NCBI RefSeq assembly: GCF_014836945.1
Contig: NZ_JACSPX010000001.1
Location: 186,001 to 250,000 of the forward strand
Direction: 5' to 3'
DNA from: Microbacterium commune
Lineage (GTDB): Bacteria > Actinomycetota > Actinomycetes > Actinomycetales > Microbacteriaceae
Length of the DNA stretch: 64,000 nucleotides
Under the pieces are notes generated by a model. It made no database searches. It saw only the letters and a program-made list of their open reading frames with translations, and was not told where the DNA came from. Below are positions 10,750-21,126 of the stretch, piece after piece. Made by a program: the position numbers and the translations under genes. The stretch's first letter is position 1; each line of letters starts with the position of its first letter.

Positions 10750-10768
10750 GAATCAGTACCTCACGCGG

Positions 10769-12409
10769 TTACGCGCGACGACCCTTGACGATCTTCTCCT
10801 GGCTGACGTCACCGGCGTCCTCGGCCGACACCTGCTCGTTGCCCGGGCTGCTGATCGACTGGCCCTTGCCGCCCTGGAACTCCAGGATGAAGGCGTCGGT
10901 CTGCTTGTCGAGCTCTGCCACCGTGGCGTCATCGAGGACGTTGGTGTCACGCAGGGTGTCGAGGATCGACGTGTTGCGACGCAGGTAGTCGAGAAGGTCG
11001 CGCTCGAAGCGGAGCACATCCTCGACCTCGATCGAGTCGAGCTTGCCGTTCGTTCCGGCCCAGATCGAGACGACCTGCTCCTCGACGGGGTACGGCGAGT
11101 ACTGCGGCTGCTTGAGCAGCTCGGTCAGGCGCGCACCACGGGCGAGCTGACGACGCGACGCCGCATCGAGATCGGACGCGAACATCGCGAACGCCTCGAG
11201 GGAGCGGTACTGCGCGAGCTCCAGCTTCAGCGTTCCGGAGACCTTCTTGATCGACTTCACCTGGGCGTCACCGCCGACTCGCGAGACCGAGATGCCCACG
11301 TCGACCGCGGGACGCTGGTTGGCGTTGAACAGGTCGGACTGCAGGAAGATCTGGCCGTCCGTGATCGAGATCACGTTGGTCGGGATGTACGCCGAGACGT
11401 CGTTCGCCTTGGTCTCGATGATCGGCAGACCCGTCATCGAACCGGCACCGAGCTCGTCGGAGAGCTTCGCGCAGCGCTCGAGCAGACGCGAGTGCAGGTA
11501 GAAGACGTCACCCGGGTACGCCTCGCGCCCCGGCGGGCGGCGCAGCAGGAGCGACACGGCGCGGTAGGCCTCAGCCTGCTTCGACAGGTCATCGAAGATG
11601 ATCAGGACGTGCTTGCCGCCGTACATCCAGTGCTGGCCGATGGCCGAGCCGGTGTAGGGGGCGAGGTACTTGAAGCCGGCCGGGTCAGACGCAGGGGCCG
11701 CGACGATGGTGGTGTACTCCATCGCGCCGGCCTCCTCGAGGGCGCCGCGCACACCGGCGATGGTCGAGCCCTTCTGACCGATCGCGACGTAGATGCAGCG
11801 CACCTGCTTGTTGACGTCGCCCGACTCCCAGTTGGCCTTCTGGTTGATGATCGTGTCGATCGCGAGAGCGGTCTTGCCGGTCTGGCGGTCGCCGATGATC
11901 AGCTGACGCTGGCCGCGGCCGACCGGGATCATCGCGTCGATCGCCTTGACGCCGGTCTGCATCGGCTCGTGCACGGACTTGCGCTGCATGACGCCGGGCG
12001 CCTGCAGCTCGAGTGCACGAGAGCCCTCGGTCGCGATGGAGCCGAGTCCGTCGATCGGGTTGCCGAGCGGGTCGACGACACGACCCAGGTAGCCGTCGCC
12101 GACCGGAACGGAGAGAACCTCTCCGGTGCGGGTCACCTCCTGGCCCGCCTCGATGCCGGTGAAGTCGCCGAGGACGACCACACCGATCTCCTTCTCGTCG
12201 AGGTTCAGTGCCAGGCCCTTCGTGCCGTCGCCGAAGGTGACGAGCTCGTTGGCCATGACGCCCGGCAGTCCTTCGACGTGCGCGATGCCATCGGCTGCGT
12301 CGATGACGGTGCCGACCTCGGTCGCCGCGGCGCCGGTGGGCTCGTAGGCTGCGGCGAAGTCCTTCAGCGCGTCACGGATGACGTCGGGGCTGATCGATAG
12401 TTCTGCCAT
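10769..12409 (-). CDS. atpA: ATP synthase subunit alpha
   Basis: A 546-residue non-catalytic nucleotide-binding alpha subunit. Walker A GDRQTGKT is at 173-180, and [16 protein letters not shown] and [26 protein letters not shown] carry the conserved interface residues, including the arginine finger region near VSRVGG. The C-terminal tail after QGGKGQ is longer and more polar than in E. coli, which is usual for high-GC Gram-positives. It starts 50 nt after the atpH stop. Confidence 0.98.
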   Translation of the reverse strand: MAELSISPDVIRDALKDFAAAYEPTGAAATEVGTVIDAADGIAHVEGLPGVMANELVTFGDGTKGLALNLDEKEIGVVVLGDFTGIEAGQEVTRTGEVLSVPVGDGYLGRVVDPLGNPIDGLGSIATEGSRALELQAPGVMQRKSVHEPMQTGVKAIDAMIPVGRGQRQLIIGDRQTGKTALAIDTIINQKANWESGDVNKQVRCIYVAIGQKGSTIAGVRGALEEAGAMEYTTIVAAPASDPAGFKYLAPYTGSAIGQHWMYGGKHVLIIFDDLSKQAEAYRAVSLLLRRPPGREAYPGDVFYLHSRLLERCAKLSDELGAGSMTGLPIIETKANDVSAYIPTNVISITDGQIFLQSDLFNANQRPAVDVGISVSRVGGDAQVKSIKKVSGTLKLELAQYRSLEAFAMFASDLDAASRRQLARGARLTELLKQPQYSPYPVEEQVVSIWAGTNGKLDSIEVEDVLRFERDLLDYLRRNTSILDTLRDTNVLDDATVAELDKQTDAFILEFQGGKGQSISSPGNEQVSAEDAGDVSQEKIVKGRRA

Positions 12410-12459
12410 TGTCTTCCCTTTGTGTGTCTGGGTGTGCGCGGTTCCCCGCGTCGAGTAGT

Positions 12460-13248
12460 TCAGCTCGCGAGCTTCTGGCGAAGGTCGGCGAGGCGAGCGG
12501 AGATGCTGCCGTCGATGACGTCATCGGCGATCTGCACGCGCAGGCCCCCGACGACGGATTCGTCGATCACCTGGTTGATGGAGATCTCGCCGCCGTAGCG
12601 ACGGGCGAGCGCGTCACGCAGACGCGCTTCCTGTGCAGCCGCGAGCGGAGCGGCGGTGTACACCGTCGCCACCGAACGGCCTGCCTGAGCTGCGACGATG
12701 CGAACCGCGCGGCTGAGCACCTGGCGAACGCGGCGCTCACGCGGACGCGGCACCAGGGACGAGGCGATCAGCATGGTCGCCGGTGATACGGCGCCGCCGA
12801 GCACGCGCTCGACGAGTGCGCGCTTCGCGGCGTCGCCGCCGAGCCGACCGCCGAGCGCGAGCTCGAGCTCGGGGTTCGCCGCGACGACGCGCGAGAAGCC
12901 GAACAGCTCCGTCGCGACGTCGTCACCGGCAGACGCGGCGGCGGCTGCCCGGATCGCGAGCTCTTCGACACCGTCGACGAGATCGGACTCCGACGACCAG
13001 CGCTGAGCTGCGACCGTGGTGAGCAGCGCGCGCACCGGAGCCGAGACACCGGCGAAGACAGCCGAGACGAGCGCGCTGCGCGCCTCAGCGGGAGCTGCAG
13101 GATCGGCGAGCGCGCCGCTCAGCTGAGCCGACTCCCCGATCGTGCGAGCCGCAGCGAAGAGCTCGGCTGCACTGTCGAGGTTCAGGCCCGACGCTGCGGC
13201 AAGAGCGTCCGTCGATGCCGCGAGTGCCTGAGTGGTCGCGCTGCCCAT
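12460..13248 (-). CDS. atpH: ATP synthase subunit delta
   Basis: A 262-residue delta (OSCP) subunit that fixes the peripheral stalk to the top of F1. It is longer than the 177-residue E. coli protein, as is common in actinobacteria. The C-terminal signature [33 protein letters not shown] is clear. The N-terminal part is alanine-rich and helical. Its ATG overlaps the atpF stop codon by one base (TAATG), a sign of translational coupling. Confidence 0.95.
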   Translation of the reverse strand: MGSATTQALAASTDALAAASGLNLDSAAELFAAARTIGESAQLSGALADPAAPAEARSALVSAVFAGVSAPVRALLTTVAAQRWSSESDLVDGVEELAIRAAAAASAGDDVATELFGFSRVVAANPELELALGGRLGGDAAKRALVERVLGGAVSPATMLIASSLVPRPRERRVRQVLSRAVRIVAAQAGRSVATVYTAAPLAAAQEARLRDALARRYGGEISINQVIDESVVGGLRVQIADDVIDGSISARLADLRQKLAS

Positions 13249-13790
13249 TACTTGGCCTTCTCGAGGTCGGCGAGGAAGCGGTCCACGACGGCCGTCGCGC
13301 GAGCGTCGTCGCTGAGGGTCTCCCCCACGACGTTGCCTGCGAGGTCGATCGCGAGCGTGCCGACCTCGCTGCGCAGCGAGACGAACGCCGCCTGGCGCTC
13401 GGCCTCGATCTGCGAGTGAGCGGCTGCGGTGATGCGACCGGCCTCGGCGGCAGCGGTCTCCTTGGCCTCGGTCACGATCTTCTTGCCGTCCTCGCGGGCG
13501 GCTTCGCGGATCTCACCGGCCTCGGCGCGTGCCTCGGCGAGCTGGCGGGTGTACTCCTCCAGCGCGGCCTCGGCCTGCTTCTGCGCCTCATCGGCTTTGG
13601 CGATGTTGCCTTCGATGGCGGCTGAGCGCTCGTCGAGGATCGCGGTCAGGCGAGGAAGGGCGACCTTCCACACCACGATGAGGATGATGAGGAACCACAG
13701 GCCCGACCAGATGATGTCGTACCACGCGGGGATGAGCGGGTTAGGCGCCTCGGTCTCCGCCGCGAGGTTCGTGACAAGAGCGTTCAGCAT
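13248..13790 (-). CDS. atpF: ATP synthase subunit b
   Basis: A 180-residue peripheral stalk subunit. One membrane helix (about residues 25-45, YDIIWSGLWFLIILIVVWKVAL) is followed by a long charged coiled coil rich in Ala, Glu and Lys. It is the only b-type subunit encoded, so a homodimer is expected. Confidence 0.96.
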   Translation of the reverse strand: MLNALVTNLAAETEAPNPLIPAWYDIIWSGLWFLIILIVVWKVALPRLTAILDERSAAIEGNIAKADEAQKQAEAALEEYTRQLAEARAEAGEIREAAREDGKKIVTEAKETAAAEAGRITAAAHSQIEAERQAAFVSLRSEVGTLAIDLAGNVVGETLSDDARATAVVDRFLADLEKAK

Positions 13791-13817
13791 CCTGTCTCCT
13801 TCAGAAGTCGGTGCGGA

Positions 13818-14907
<1,090 letters not shown>

Positions 14908-15020
14908 CAGCGCGGGCTCCAGCTTCGGGTCACCGGCGAGAACCGGGGCGACGAGGGACGGTGTGCATCAGCGCAAGCGCTCGCGAGACGAGCGGCGGGC
15001 ACGGATAAACACTACCAGAT

Positions 15021-15530
15021 TCAGCCGTCGTTCTCGGTCGCGCCGTGCGCATTCCGACCGTCGGCGTCGGCCTCGTCCTCGGGGTTGACGGTCGGAAGAT
15101 CGATGTCGCTCACGTGCGGAAGGCGCATGCGGACGAGCACGACGGCATCGACCACGAGCGAGAGGACGACACCGGCGACGATCGCGAGGAAGAACACGAG
15201 CGGCGAGATCCAGGCCTGACCGCTGATGACGATCATGATCACGAGGAACAGACCCAGCTTGAGCAGCCAGCCGCCCAGCACGATCGCGAAGAAGAGCTGC
15301 ACGTAGATCGGATCGCCGAACCAGCGGTTCGCGAACAGGATGCTGCCCGCCGTGATGGCGAGGAACACGAATGCGAGCAGAACCCCGCTCAGGCCGCTCC
15401 ACAGCCCGCTCGTGCCGTCGACGGCGTAGCCGATACCCGCGGCGGCGATGGCGAGCACCAGTGCGGCACCGGCCGACCACGTCAGCGTTCGCCGCAGGAT
15501 GGGTGTGCTGGAGACGGGGCTCGGGGTCAT
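15021..15530 (-). CDS. AtpI-like small membrane protein of the atp operon
   Basis: A 169-residue protein with four predicted membrane helices between about residues 15 and 133 and an acidic tail. It stands in the position of the mycobacterial gene between rfe/wecA and atpB, where an AtpI-like protein assists c-ring assembly or magnesium supply. Sequence similarity to classical AtpI is low, so the name rests partly on position. The ATG at 15530 overlaps the stop of the WecA-type gene by 4 nt (ATGA). A gap of about 113 nt separates it from atpB and holds a possible TAGTGT -10 box for the structural genes. Confidence 0.75.
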   Translation of the reverse strand: MTPSPVSSTPILRRTLTWSAGAALVLAIAAAGIGYAVDGTSGLWSGLSGVLLAFVFLAITAGSILFANRWFGDPIYVQLFFAIVLGGWLLKLGLFLVIMIVISGQAWISPLVFFLAIVAGVVLSLVVDAVVLVRMRLPHVSDIDLPTVNPEDEADADGRNAHGATENDG

Positions 15531-16729
15531 CGGGGCTCCATGGGCTCGGTGTCGGGTCGGGTGGGGTGGGAGACGGCGGCTGCGGCTCGGCGTTCCGCGG
15601 CTCGTCGCCGGACGCTGAGCGGGGTGCGCGTGATGATCAGGCACGCGACGATGCCGACCACGCCGAACGCGACCGCGGCGAGGTATCCGCCCGGCCAGTC
15701 CTGTCGACCTGCGATGTACATCAGCAGGACCGTCAGCGAGATGATCGCACTCCATGCGTAGAAGATCAGCACGGCGTCGCGGTGGCGGTGGCCGAGATCC
15801 AGCATCCGGTGATGGAGGTGCTTGCGGTCGGGCGAGAACGGCGACCGGCCCGCGCGCATCCGGCGGGACACCGCGAGGCCGAAGTCGAGGAGCGGGAGCA
15901 TGACGATCACCAGCGGCAGGACGATCGGGATGAACGCGCCGAGCAGCTGCGATCGGCCGAAGCGCTCCGGATCGAACGCGTTCACATCACCCTGCGTGGT
16001 GAGCGCGATCGTCGATGTCGCCATCAGCAGCCCCAGCACGAGGGCGCCGGAGTCGCCCATGAACAGCTTCGCCGGGCTCCAGTTCAGCGGCAGGAAGCCG
16101 AGGCACGCGCCGATGAGCACCGCGGCGAGGAAGGTGGCGAGGTTGAAGTAGCTCGTCGCGCCCGAGTCGCGGGTGAGGATGTAGGCGTAGACGAAGAACA
16201 CGCCGTTGGCGATGAGGCAGACGCCCGCGACGAGACCGTCGAGCCCGTCGATGAAGTTGACCGCGTTCATCACCACGACGATCGCGAACATCGTGATCGA
16301 GATGCTCACCCAGCTCGAGACGAGGATCATGTCGCCGACCGGCAGCGAGAGGATCTGCAGACCTCCCCCGACCGAGATGATCCCGGCCGCGAGGAACTGC
16401 GCGGCGAGCTTGATCATCCAGTCCAGATCGATCAGGTCGTCGATCACCCCGACCACGGCGATCAGAAGCGCCGCCGCGAGGATGGCCCACAGGGTGTTCG
16501 GCGGTGACCACATCCGCTCGAAGAACGGGTTGGCTGCGGAGATGAGGACCGCGCTGGCGATGCCGATGAACATGGCGACGCCGCCGAGTCGTGGGGTCGG
16601 GGTCTTGTGCACATCGCGTTCACGGATGCCGGGGTACAGCTTGAACCTCAGGCTCAGCCGCCACACCGCCCACGACAGCGCGAAGGTGACCGCCGCCGTG
16701 AGGATGATCGTGAACAGGTACTGCTTCAC
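15527..16729 (-). CDS. WecA/MraY-family undecaprenyl-phosphate sugar-1-phosphate transferase
   Basis: A 400-residue polytopic membrane enzyme that moves an N-acetylhexosamine-1-phosphate from a UDP-sugar to a polyprenyl phosphate, the first step of cell-wall glycan assembly. The Asp pair VIDDLIDLD (96-103), NFIDGLDGL (158-166), MGDSGAL (224-230) and HLHHRMLDLGH near the last cytoplasmic loop are the catalytic and substrate-binding signatures. By position it corresponds to mycobacterial WecA, which starts arabinogalactan synthesis; in Microbacteriaceae the end product is probably another wall glycan. The GTG at 16729 overlaps the sua5 stop by 4 nt. Confidence 0.93.
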   Translation of the reverse strand: MKQYLFTIILTAAVTFALSWAVWRLSLRFKLYPGIRERDVHKTPTPRLGGVAMFIGIASAVLISAANPFFERMWSPPNTLWAILAAALLIAVVGVIDDLIDLDWMIKLAAQFLAAGIISVGGGLQILSLPVGDMILVSSWVSISITMFAIVVVMNAVNFIDGLDGLVAGVCLIANGVFFVYAYILTRDSGATSYFNLATFLAAVLIGACLGFLPLNWSPAKLFMGDSGALVLGLLMATSTIALTTQGDVNAFDPERFGRSQLLGAFIPIVLPLVIVMLPLLDFGLAVSRRMRAGRSPFSPDRKHLHHRMLDLGHRHRDAVLIFYAWSAIISLTVLLMYIAGRQDWPGGYLAAVAFGVVGIVACLIITRTPLSVRRRAAERRAAAAVSHPTRPDTEPMEPR

Positions 16730-17457
16730 TCTTCGTCGACCGGGCTCTCGTCGACGGGGCGCTCCCCGACCTCGCCCGGCTGCTCCTCCGGCTCGAGGAG
16801 ATCCCCGAGCACCTCGGCCAGCTGCTCCCTGGTCACGGCGCCCGCGCGCAGGATGCGCACCGCCGGGGTGTCCCCGTCGGCAGTCGCGACGAGGGAGGTG
16901 GCATCGACGATGGTCGAGGGCACGCCGGTCTCGCTGTAGCCCTCCTCCAGGTAGACCGCGACGCTGTCGCCGAGCATCGCCTCGGCGTCCGACGCGATGA
17001 TCGCGGCGTCGCGCCCGCTGAGGTTCGCGCTGGACACGGCGAGGGGCCCCGTCTCTGCCAGCAGCTCGAGAGCGATGCGACGGTCGGGCATCCGCACGGC
17101 CACCGTGCCCTTGGTCTCGCCCAGGTCCCAGGTCAGCGACGGCTGAGCGGGCAGCACGATCGTGAGGCCGCCGGGCCAGAACGCGTCGACGAGCCGCTGT
17201 ACCGGTGCGGGAACCGTCTCGACGAGGGCGGCGAGCATGTCCTGTCCGGCGACGAGCACCGGCGGCGGCATGTCGCGCCCGCGGCCCTTGGCGTCGAGCA
17301 GGCGCTGAACGGCGGCGGGAGAGAAGGCGTCGGCCGCGATGCCGTACACGGTGTCGGTGGGCAGGACGACGAGCTCGCCACGGGCGATCGCCTGGCGGGC
17401 GTGGCGCATGCCGGCGAGGATCTGGGAGTCGTCGCGGCAATCGAAGACAGTTGACAT
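16726..17457 (-). CDS. L-threonylcarbamoyladenylate synthase (Sua5/YrdC family)
   Basis: A 243-residue protein that makes threonylcarbamoyl-AMP for the t6A modification of tRNAs reading ANN codons. The YrdC domain covers about residues 15-210, with PTDTVYGIAADAF and AKGRGRDMPPPVLV forming the nucleotide and threonine sites and SSANLSGRDAA late in the domain. A short acidic tail (EEQPGEVGERPVDESPVDEE) replaces the separate Sua5 C-terminal domain. A TAGACT box lies 9 nt before the ATG, with AGGAG in between. Confidence 0.93.
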   Translation of the reverse strand: MSTVFDCRDDSQILAGMRHARQAIARGELVVLPTDTVYGIAADAFSPAAVQRLLDAKGRGRDMPPPVLVAGQDMLAALVETVPAPVQRLVDAFWPGGLTIVLPAQPSLTWDLGETKGTVAVRMPDRRIALELLAETGPLAVSSANLSGRDAAIIASDAEAMLGDSVAVYLEEGYSETGVPSTIVDATSLVATADGDTPAVRILRAGAVTREQLAEVLGDLLEPEEQPGEVGERPVDESPVDEE

Positions 17458-17466
17458 GGCGCTCCT

Positions 17467-17472
17467 AGTCTA
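17467..17472 (-). promoter_or_regulatory. -10 box of the sua5-wecA-atpI promoter
   Basis: TAGACT lies 9 nt before the sua5 ATG. The short leader still contains AGGAG. This is a candidate start of the transcript that may run into the atp genes. Confidence 0.45.
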
Positions 17473-17525
17473 CGTCGGTCGCCTCCGTGCCCACGGGCGC
17501 GAGAGCGCGCCCGTCGCGACCGCGT

Positions 17526-18383
17526 TCAGGCCCGCAGCGCCGTCGTCGCGCGGTCGCGACGCGTGAGGTCCTGGTGCGTCGCCGCTGCGCGCCACCCGTC
17601 GGATGTGAGGATGTCGCGGATCGCGGCGCCCTGCAGCTCGCCGTGCTCGAGCACGAGCAGTCCACCCGCGTGCAGCAGATCCTGGGCCCGTGAGCTGATC
17701 ACGCGCACGACGTCGAGTCCGTCCGCTCCGCCGTACAGCGCCTGAGCCGGGTCGTGCAGGCGCACCTCGGGGTCGCGCGGGATCGCATCGTCGGGCACGT
17801 ACGGCGGGTTCGAGATGACCACGTCGGCGACGCCGCGCAGCTCGTCGAATGCCGTCGCCAGATCCCCGTGCACGAGGGTCAGGTTCCCGACGCCACGCGC
17901 GTTGCGCTGCGCCCAGGCGTATGCGTCGGCGGACCGCTCCACGGCGTGCACTCTCGCGTGCGGCACCTCGGTGGCCATCGCCAGGGCGATCGCGCCGCTG
18001 CCCGTGCCGAGGTCGACGGCCACCGGCTGCGCGGACGCGCTCTCCAGGAGCGCATCGATCGCGAACTGCACGACGGTCTCGGTCTCGGGGCGCGGCACGA
18101 AGACACCGGGGCCCACCGCCAGCTCGAGGTGGCGGAAGGCGGCCCGACCGGTCAGATGCTGCACGGGCTCGCGTGCGGCGCGTCGGTCGACGAGCAGGGC
18201 CAGCCGCTCGGCTTCCGCTTCGGCGATCTGATCCCCGCGCACAGCCGCGGCCTGCAGCTCACCGCGGCCGAGTCCGAGCACGTGACCGATGAGCAGCTCA
18301 GCGTCGACGAGCGGGTCAGGCACGCCCGCGTCGGCGAGTCGCTGCGCGATGGCGCGCAGCTGCGCCGAGATCGGGATGGGCAT
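17526..18383 (-). CDS. prmC: Peptide chain release factor N5-glutamine methyltransferase
   Basis: A 285-residue methyltransferase (PrmC/HemK) that methylates the glutamine of the GGQ motif in release factors; its substrate RF1 is encoded about 2 kb away. The catalytic NPPY is at 192-195, the SAM-binding DLGTGSGAI at 124-132, and the RF-binding PRPETE at 97-102. The ATG at 18383 lies 6 nt after a TACGCT box, so a leaderless mRNA is likely. A 68-nt gap separates it from sua5. Confidence 0.95.
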   Translation of the reverse strand: MPIPISAQLRAIAQRLADAGVPDPLVDAELLIGHVLGLGRGELQAAAVRGDQIAEAEAERLALLVDRRAAREPVQHLTGRAAFRHLELAVGPGVFVPRPETETVVQFAIDALLESASAQPVAVDLGTGSGAIALAMATEVPHARVHAVERSADAYAWAQRNARGVGNLTLVHGDLATAFDELRGVADVVISNPPYVPDDAIPRDPEVRLHDPAQALYGGADGLDVVRVISSRAQDLLHAGGLLVLEHGELQGAAIRDILTSDGWRAAATHQDLTRRDRATTALRA

Positions 18384-18389
18384 TCTCCC

Positions 18390-18395
18390 AGCGTA
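18390..18395 (-). promoter_or_regulatory. -10 box of leaderless prmC promoter
   Basis: TACGCT on the minus strand is 6 nt before the prmC ATG. Confidence 0.55.
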
Positions 18396-18445
18396 TGCGG
18401 TGCGGGCATCCGGTCACATTCCGTCATCACCCGGAGTACGCAACG

Positions 18446-18451
18446 TAGGCT
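18446..18451 (+). promoter_or_regulatory. -10 box of the cysK-cysE promoter
   Basis: TAGGCT is the best -10 candidate upstream of cysK. The -35 region is poor. The leader it would give is about 42 nt and contains a direct repeat and GAAAGG before the ATG. Confidence 0.45.
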
Positions 18452-18461
18452 GATGTCGCTG

Positions 18462-18489
18462 ACTCCGCTCACGAGAACTCCGCTCACGA
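18462..18489 (+). repeat. Direct repeat in the cysK leader
   Basis: ACTCCGCTCACGA occurs twice (18462-18474 and 18477-18489) with 2 nt between, directly upstream of the cysK ribosome binding site. It may be a regulator site or a recent slip duplication. Confidence 0.55.
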
Positions 18490-18499
18490 AAGGTCTGCC

Positions 18500-19438
18500 A
18501 TGACCGGCATCCACAACGACATCACCAGCACTTTCGGCAACACCCCCCTGGTGCGGCTGAACCACCTGACGGAGGGCCTCGACGCCACCGTTCTCGTCAA
18601 GCTCGAGTCGTTCAACCCGGCCTCGAGCGTGAAGGACCGCATCGGCATCGCGATCGTCGACGCCGCAGAGGCGTCGGGCGAGCTGAAGCCCGGCGGCACG
18701 ATCGTCGAGGCGACCAGCGGCAACACCGGCATCGCGCTGGCCATGGTCGGCGCCGCGCGCGGCTACAAGGTGATCCTCACCATGCCCGCGTCCATGTCGA
18801 AGGAGCGCCGCGTGCTGCTGAAGGCGTTCGGCGCCGAGCTCGTGCTGACCGATCCGACGCTGGGCATGAAGGGCGCGATCGAGAAGCTGCAGGAGATCAT
18901 CGAGTCCACGCCGGGTGCCGTCTGGGCCCGCCAGTTCGAGAACTCCGCCAACCCCCAGATCCACCGCGAGACCACGGCGCAGGAGATCCTGCGCGACACG
19001 GACGGGCAGGTCGACATCTTCGTGGCCGGTGTCGGCACCGGCGGCACCATCACCGGCGTCGGCCAGGCGCTGAAGGCGGTCAAGCCCGAGGTCCACGTCG
19101 TCGCCGTCGAGCCGACCGACTCCCCCCTCCTCTCGGAAGGACGCACCGGCCCCGCGAAGATCCAGGGCATCGGGCCCAACTTCGTGCCCGCGATCCTCGA
19201 TCGCGACGTGATCGACGAGATCATCACCGCCGGCTTCGAGGAGTCGCTCGAGACCTCCCGCGCGCTCGCCGCCAAGGAGGGCATCCTCGTCGGCATCTCC
19301 GCCGGGGCCGCCGTCGCTCAGGCGCTGAAGATCGCCGCGCGCCCCGAGAGCAAGGGCAAGCAGATCGTCGTCATCGGCTGCGACACCGGTGAGCGCTACC
19401 TCTCCACCGCCCTGTTCGAAGACCTGCGCGAGGACTGA
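18500..19438 (+). CDS. cysK: Cysteine synthase (O-acetylserine sulfhydrylase)
   Basis: A 312-residue PLP enzyme that makes cysteine from O-acetylserine and sulfide. The PLP lysine is Lys45 in SSVKDRIG, the substrate loop TSGNTG is at 72-77, and the phosphate-binding GTGGTITG and the C-terminal GISAGAAV are present. The length is typical of CysK. Its strand is opposite to all neighbours from atpC to hom, and it is followed 8 nt later by cysE, so the two form one operon. The substrate for cysK is the product of cysE. Confidence 0.96.
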   Translation: MTGIHNDITSTFGNTPLVRLNHLTEGLDATVLVKLESFNPASSVKDRIGIAIVDAAEASGELKPGGTIVEATSGNTGIALAMVGAARGYKVILTMPASMSKERRVLLKAFGAELVLTDPTLGMKGAIEKLQEIIESTPGAVWARQFENSANPQIHRETTAQEILRDTDGQVDIFVAGVGTGGTITGVGQALKAVKPEVHVVAVEPTDSPLLSEGRTGPAKIQGIGPNFVPAILDRDVIDEIITAGFEESLETSRALAAKEGILVGISAGAAVAQALKIAARPESKGKQIVVIGCDTGERYLSTALFEDLRED

Positions 19439-19446
19439 CCCGTCCT

Positions 19447-20016
19447 GTGAGCATGCTCTCCCGGATCCGCGAGGACATCGCGGCCGCCCGCCACCGCGAC
19501 CCCGCTGCCCGCAGCGGGGTCGAGGTGGCTCTGCTCTACCCGGGTCTGCACGCCGTGTGGGGCCATCGCGTGTGGCACGCACTGTGGCGACGCGGACTCC
19601 GTTTCGTCGCGAGGATGGGCTCGCAGATCACACGCTGCCTCACGGGCATCGAGATCCACCCCGGTGCGAAGATCGGCCGGCGCTTCTTCATCGACCACGG
19701 CACGGGCGTCGTGATCGGCGAAACGGCCGAGATCGGCGACGATGTGATGCTCTACCACGGCGTCACGCTCGGTGGCAGGACCCGCGATCACGGCAAGCGA
19801 CACCCCACCCTCGAGGACGGCGTGTCCGTGGGCGCAGGGGCGAAGATCCTCGGCCCGGTGCGCGTCGGCGCGCGGTCCGTCATCGGCGCGAACGCCGTGG
19901 TCACGAAGGATGCGCCTGCCGACAGCATCCTCGTCGGCGTACCGGCGAAGCCTCGGCGGCGCACGGGATCGGACGACTCGCGGGCGCTGCTGACCGCGTC
20001 GGACTACGTGATCTGA
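19447..20016 (+). CDS. cysE: Serine O-acetyltransferase
   Basis: A 189-residue left-handed beta-helix acetyltransferase (SAT) that makes O-acetylserine. The catalytic region [34 protein letters not shown] carries the conserved His and Asp residues, followed by hexapeptide repeats ending in VGVPAKPRR. It is the short, actinobacterial or plant-like form, without the long N-terminal helices of E. coli CysE. Start GTG at 19447; an ATG two codons later is also possible. It is convergent with prfA with a 9-nt gap. Confidence 0.94.
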   Translation: MSMLSRIREDIAAARHRDPAARSGVEVALLYPGLHAVWGHRVWHALWRRGLRFVARMGSQITRCLTGIEIHPGAKIGRRFFIDHGTGVVIGETAEIGDDVMLYHGVTLGGRTRDHGKRHPTLEDGVSVGAGAKILGPVRVGARSVIGANAVVTKDAPADSILVGVPAKPRRRTGSDDSRALLTASDYVI

Positions 20017-20025
20017 GTCCGCGGC

Positions 20026-21102
20026 TCACTCGCCGCCGAGGGCGGCGAGCCTGGCTTCCTCGTCGGCGTGGATCGCCGATTCGATGATCGGCTCGAGCGC
20101 GCCGTCCATCACCTGGTCGAGGTTGTACGCCTTATAGCCCGTGCGATGATCCGCGATGCGGTTCTCGGGGAAGTTGTAGGTGCGGATGCGCTCGGAGCGG
20201 TCCATGCCGCGGATCTGCGAGCGGCGGGCGTCGGATGCCGCGGCATCCAGCTCCTCCTGCTGCTTGGCGAGCAGACGGGCCCGCAGCACGCGCATGGCCG
20301 CCTCGCGGTTCTGCAGCTGCGACTTCTCGTTCTGCATCGACACGACGATCCCCGTCGGCACGTGCGTGATGCGCACCGCCGAGTCGGTGGTGTTCACCGA
20401 CTGCCCGCCCGGTCCCGACGAGCGGTAGACATCGATCTTCAGATCGTTCGCGTCGATCTGGATCTCCTCCGGCTCGTCGACCTCGGGGAAGACGAGCACG
20501 CCGGTGGTCGACGTGTGGATGCGCCCCTGCGACTCGGTGGCGGGCACGCGCTGCACGCGGTGCACGCCGCCCTCGTACTTCAGGTGCGCCCAGACGCCCT
20601 GCGACGGGTCAGAGGACGAGCCCTTGATCGCGACCTGCACATCCTTGTAGCCGCCGAGATCCGACTCGTTGCGCTCGAGGAGCTCGGTCTTCCAGCCCTT
20701 GGACGCCGCGTACTGCACGTACATGCGCAGCAGGTCGGCGGCGAACAGCGCCGATTCGGCGCCGCCCTCCCCCGCCTTGATCTCCATGATCACATCGCGT
20801 GCGTCGTCGGGATCGCGCGGGATGAGCAGGCGCCGCAGCTTCTCCTGCGCGACGCGGAACCCCTCCTCGAGCACGGGGATCTCGGCGGCGAACGCGTCGT
20901 CCTCCCTGGCCAGCTCGCGAGCCGCCTCGAGGTCGTCGGATGCCGTCGTCCACGCCTCGTGCGCGGCGACGATGCGGTTCAGCTCGGCGTAGCGCCGATT
21001 GACCCGCTTGGCGCGGGCGGCGTCGGCGTGCACCGCCGGGTCGGAGAGCTCCTCCTGCACCCGGCGATGCTCCTCGATGAGGGCCTGGACCGATTCGAAC
21101 AC
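20026..21102 (-). CDS. prfA: Peptide chain release factor 1
   Basis: A 358-residue RF1 that reads UAA and UAG. The GGQ motif sits in [20 protein letters not shown], and the following helix is intact. The PxT stop-recognition motif of RF1 is present as PAT in [10 protein letters not shown], which separates it from RF2 (SPF). GTG start. It lies 24 nt downstream of rho; rpmE, which is often found between these two genes, is absent here. Confidence 0.97.
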   Translation of the reverse strand: MFESVQALIEEHRRVQEELSDPAVHADAARAKRVNRRYAELNRIVAAHEAWTTASDDLEAARELAREDDAFAAEIPVLEEGFRVAQEKLRRLLIPRDPDDARDVIMEIKAGEGGAESALFAADLLRMYVQYAASKGWKTELLERNESDLGGYKDVQVAIKGSSSDPSQGVWAHLKYEGGVHRVQRVPATESQGRIHTSTTGVLVFPEVDEPEEIQIDANDLKIDVYRSSGPGGQSVNTTDSAVRITHVPTGIVVSMQNEKSQLQNREAAMRVLRARLLAKQQEELDAAASDARRSQIRGMDRSERIRTYNFPENRIADHRTGYKAYNLDQVMDGALEPIIESAIHADEEARLAALGGE

Positions 21103-21126
21103 GCCTCTGCTCCGCTCAGCGGTGGA

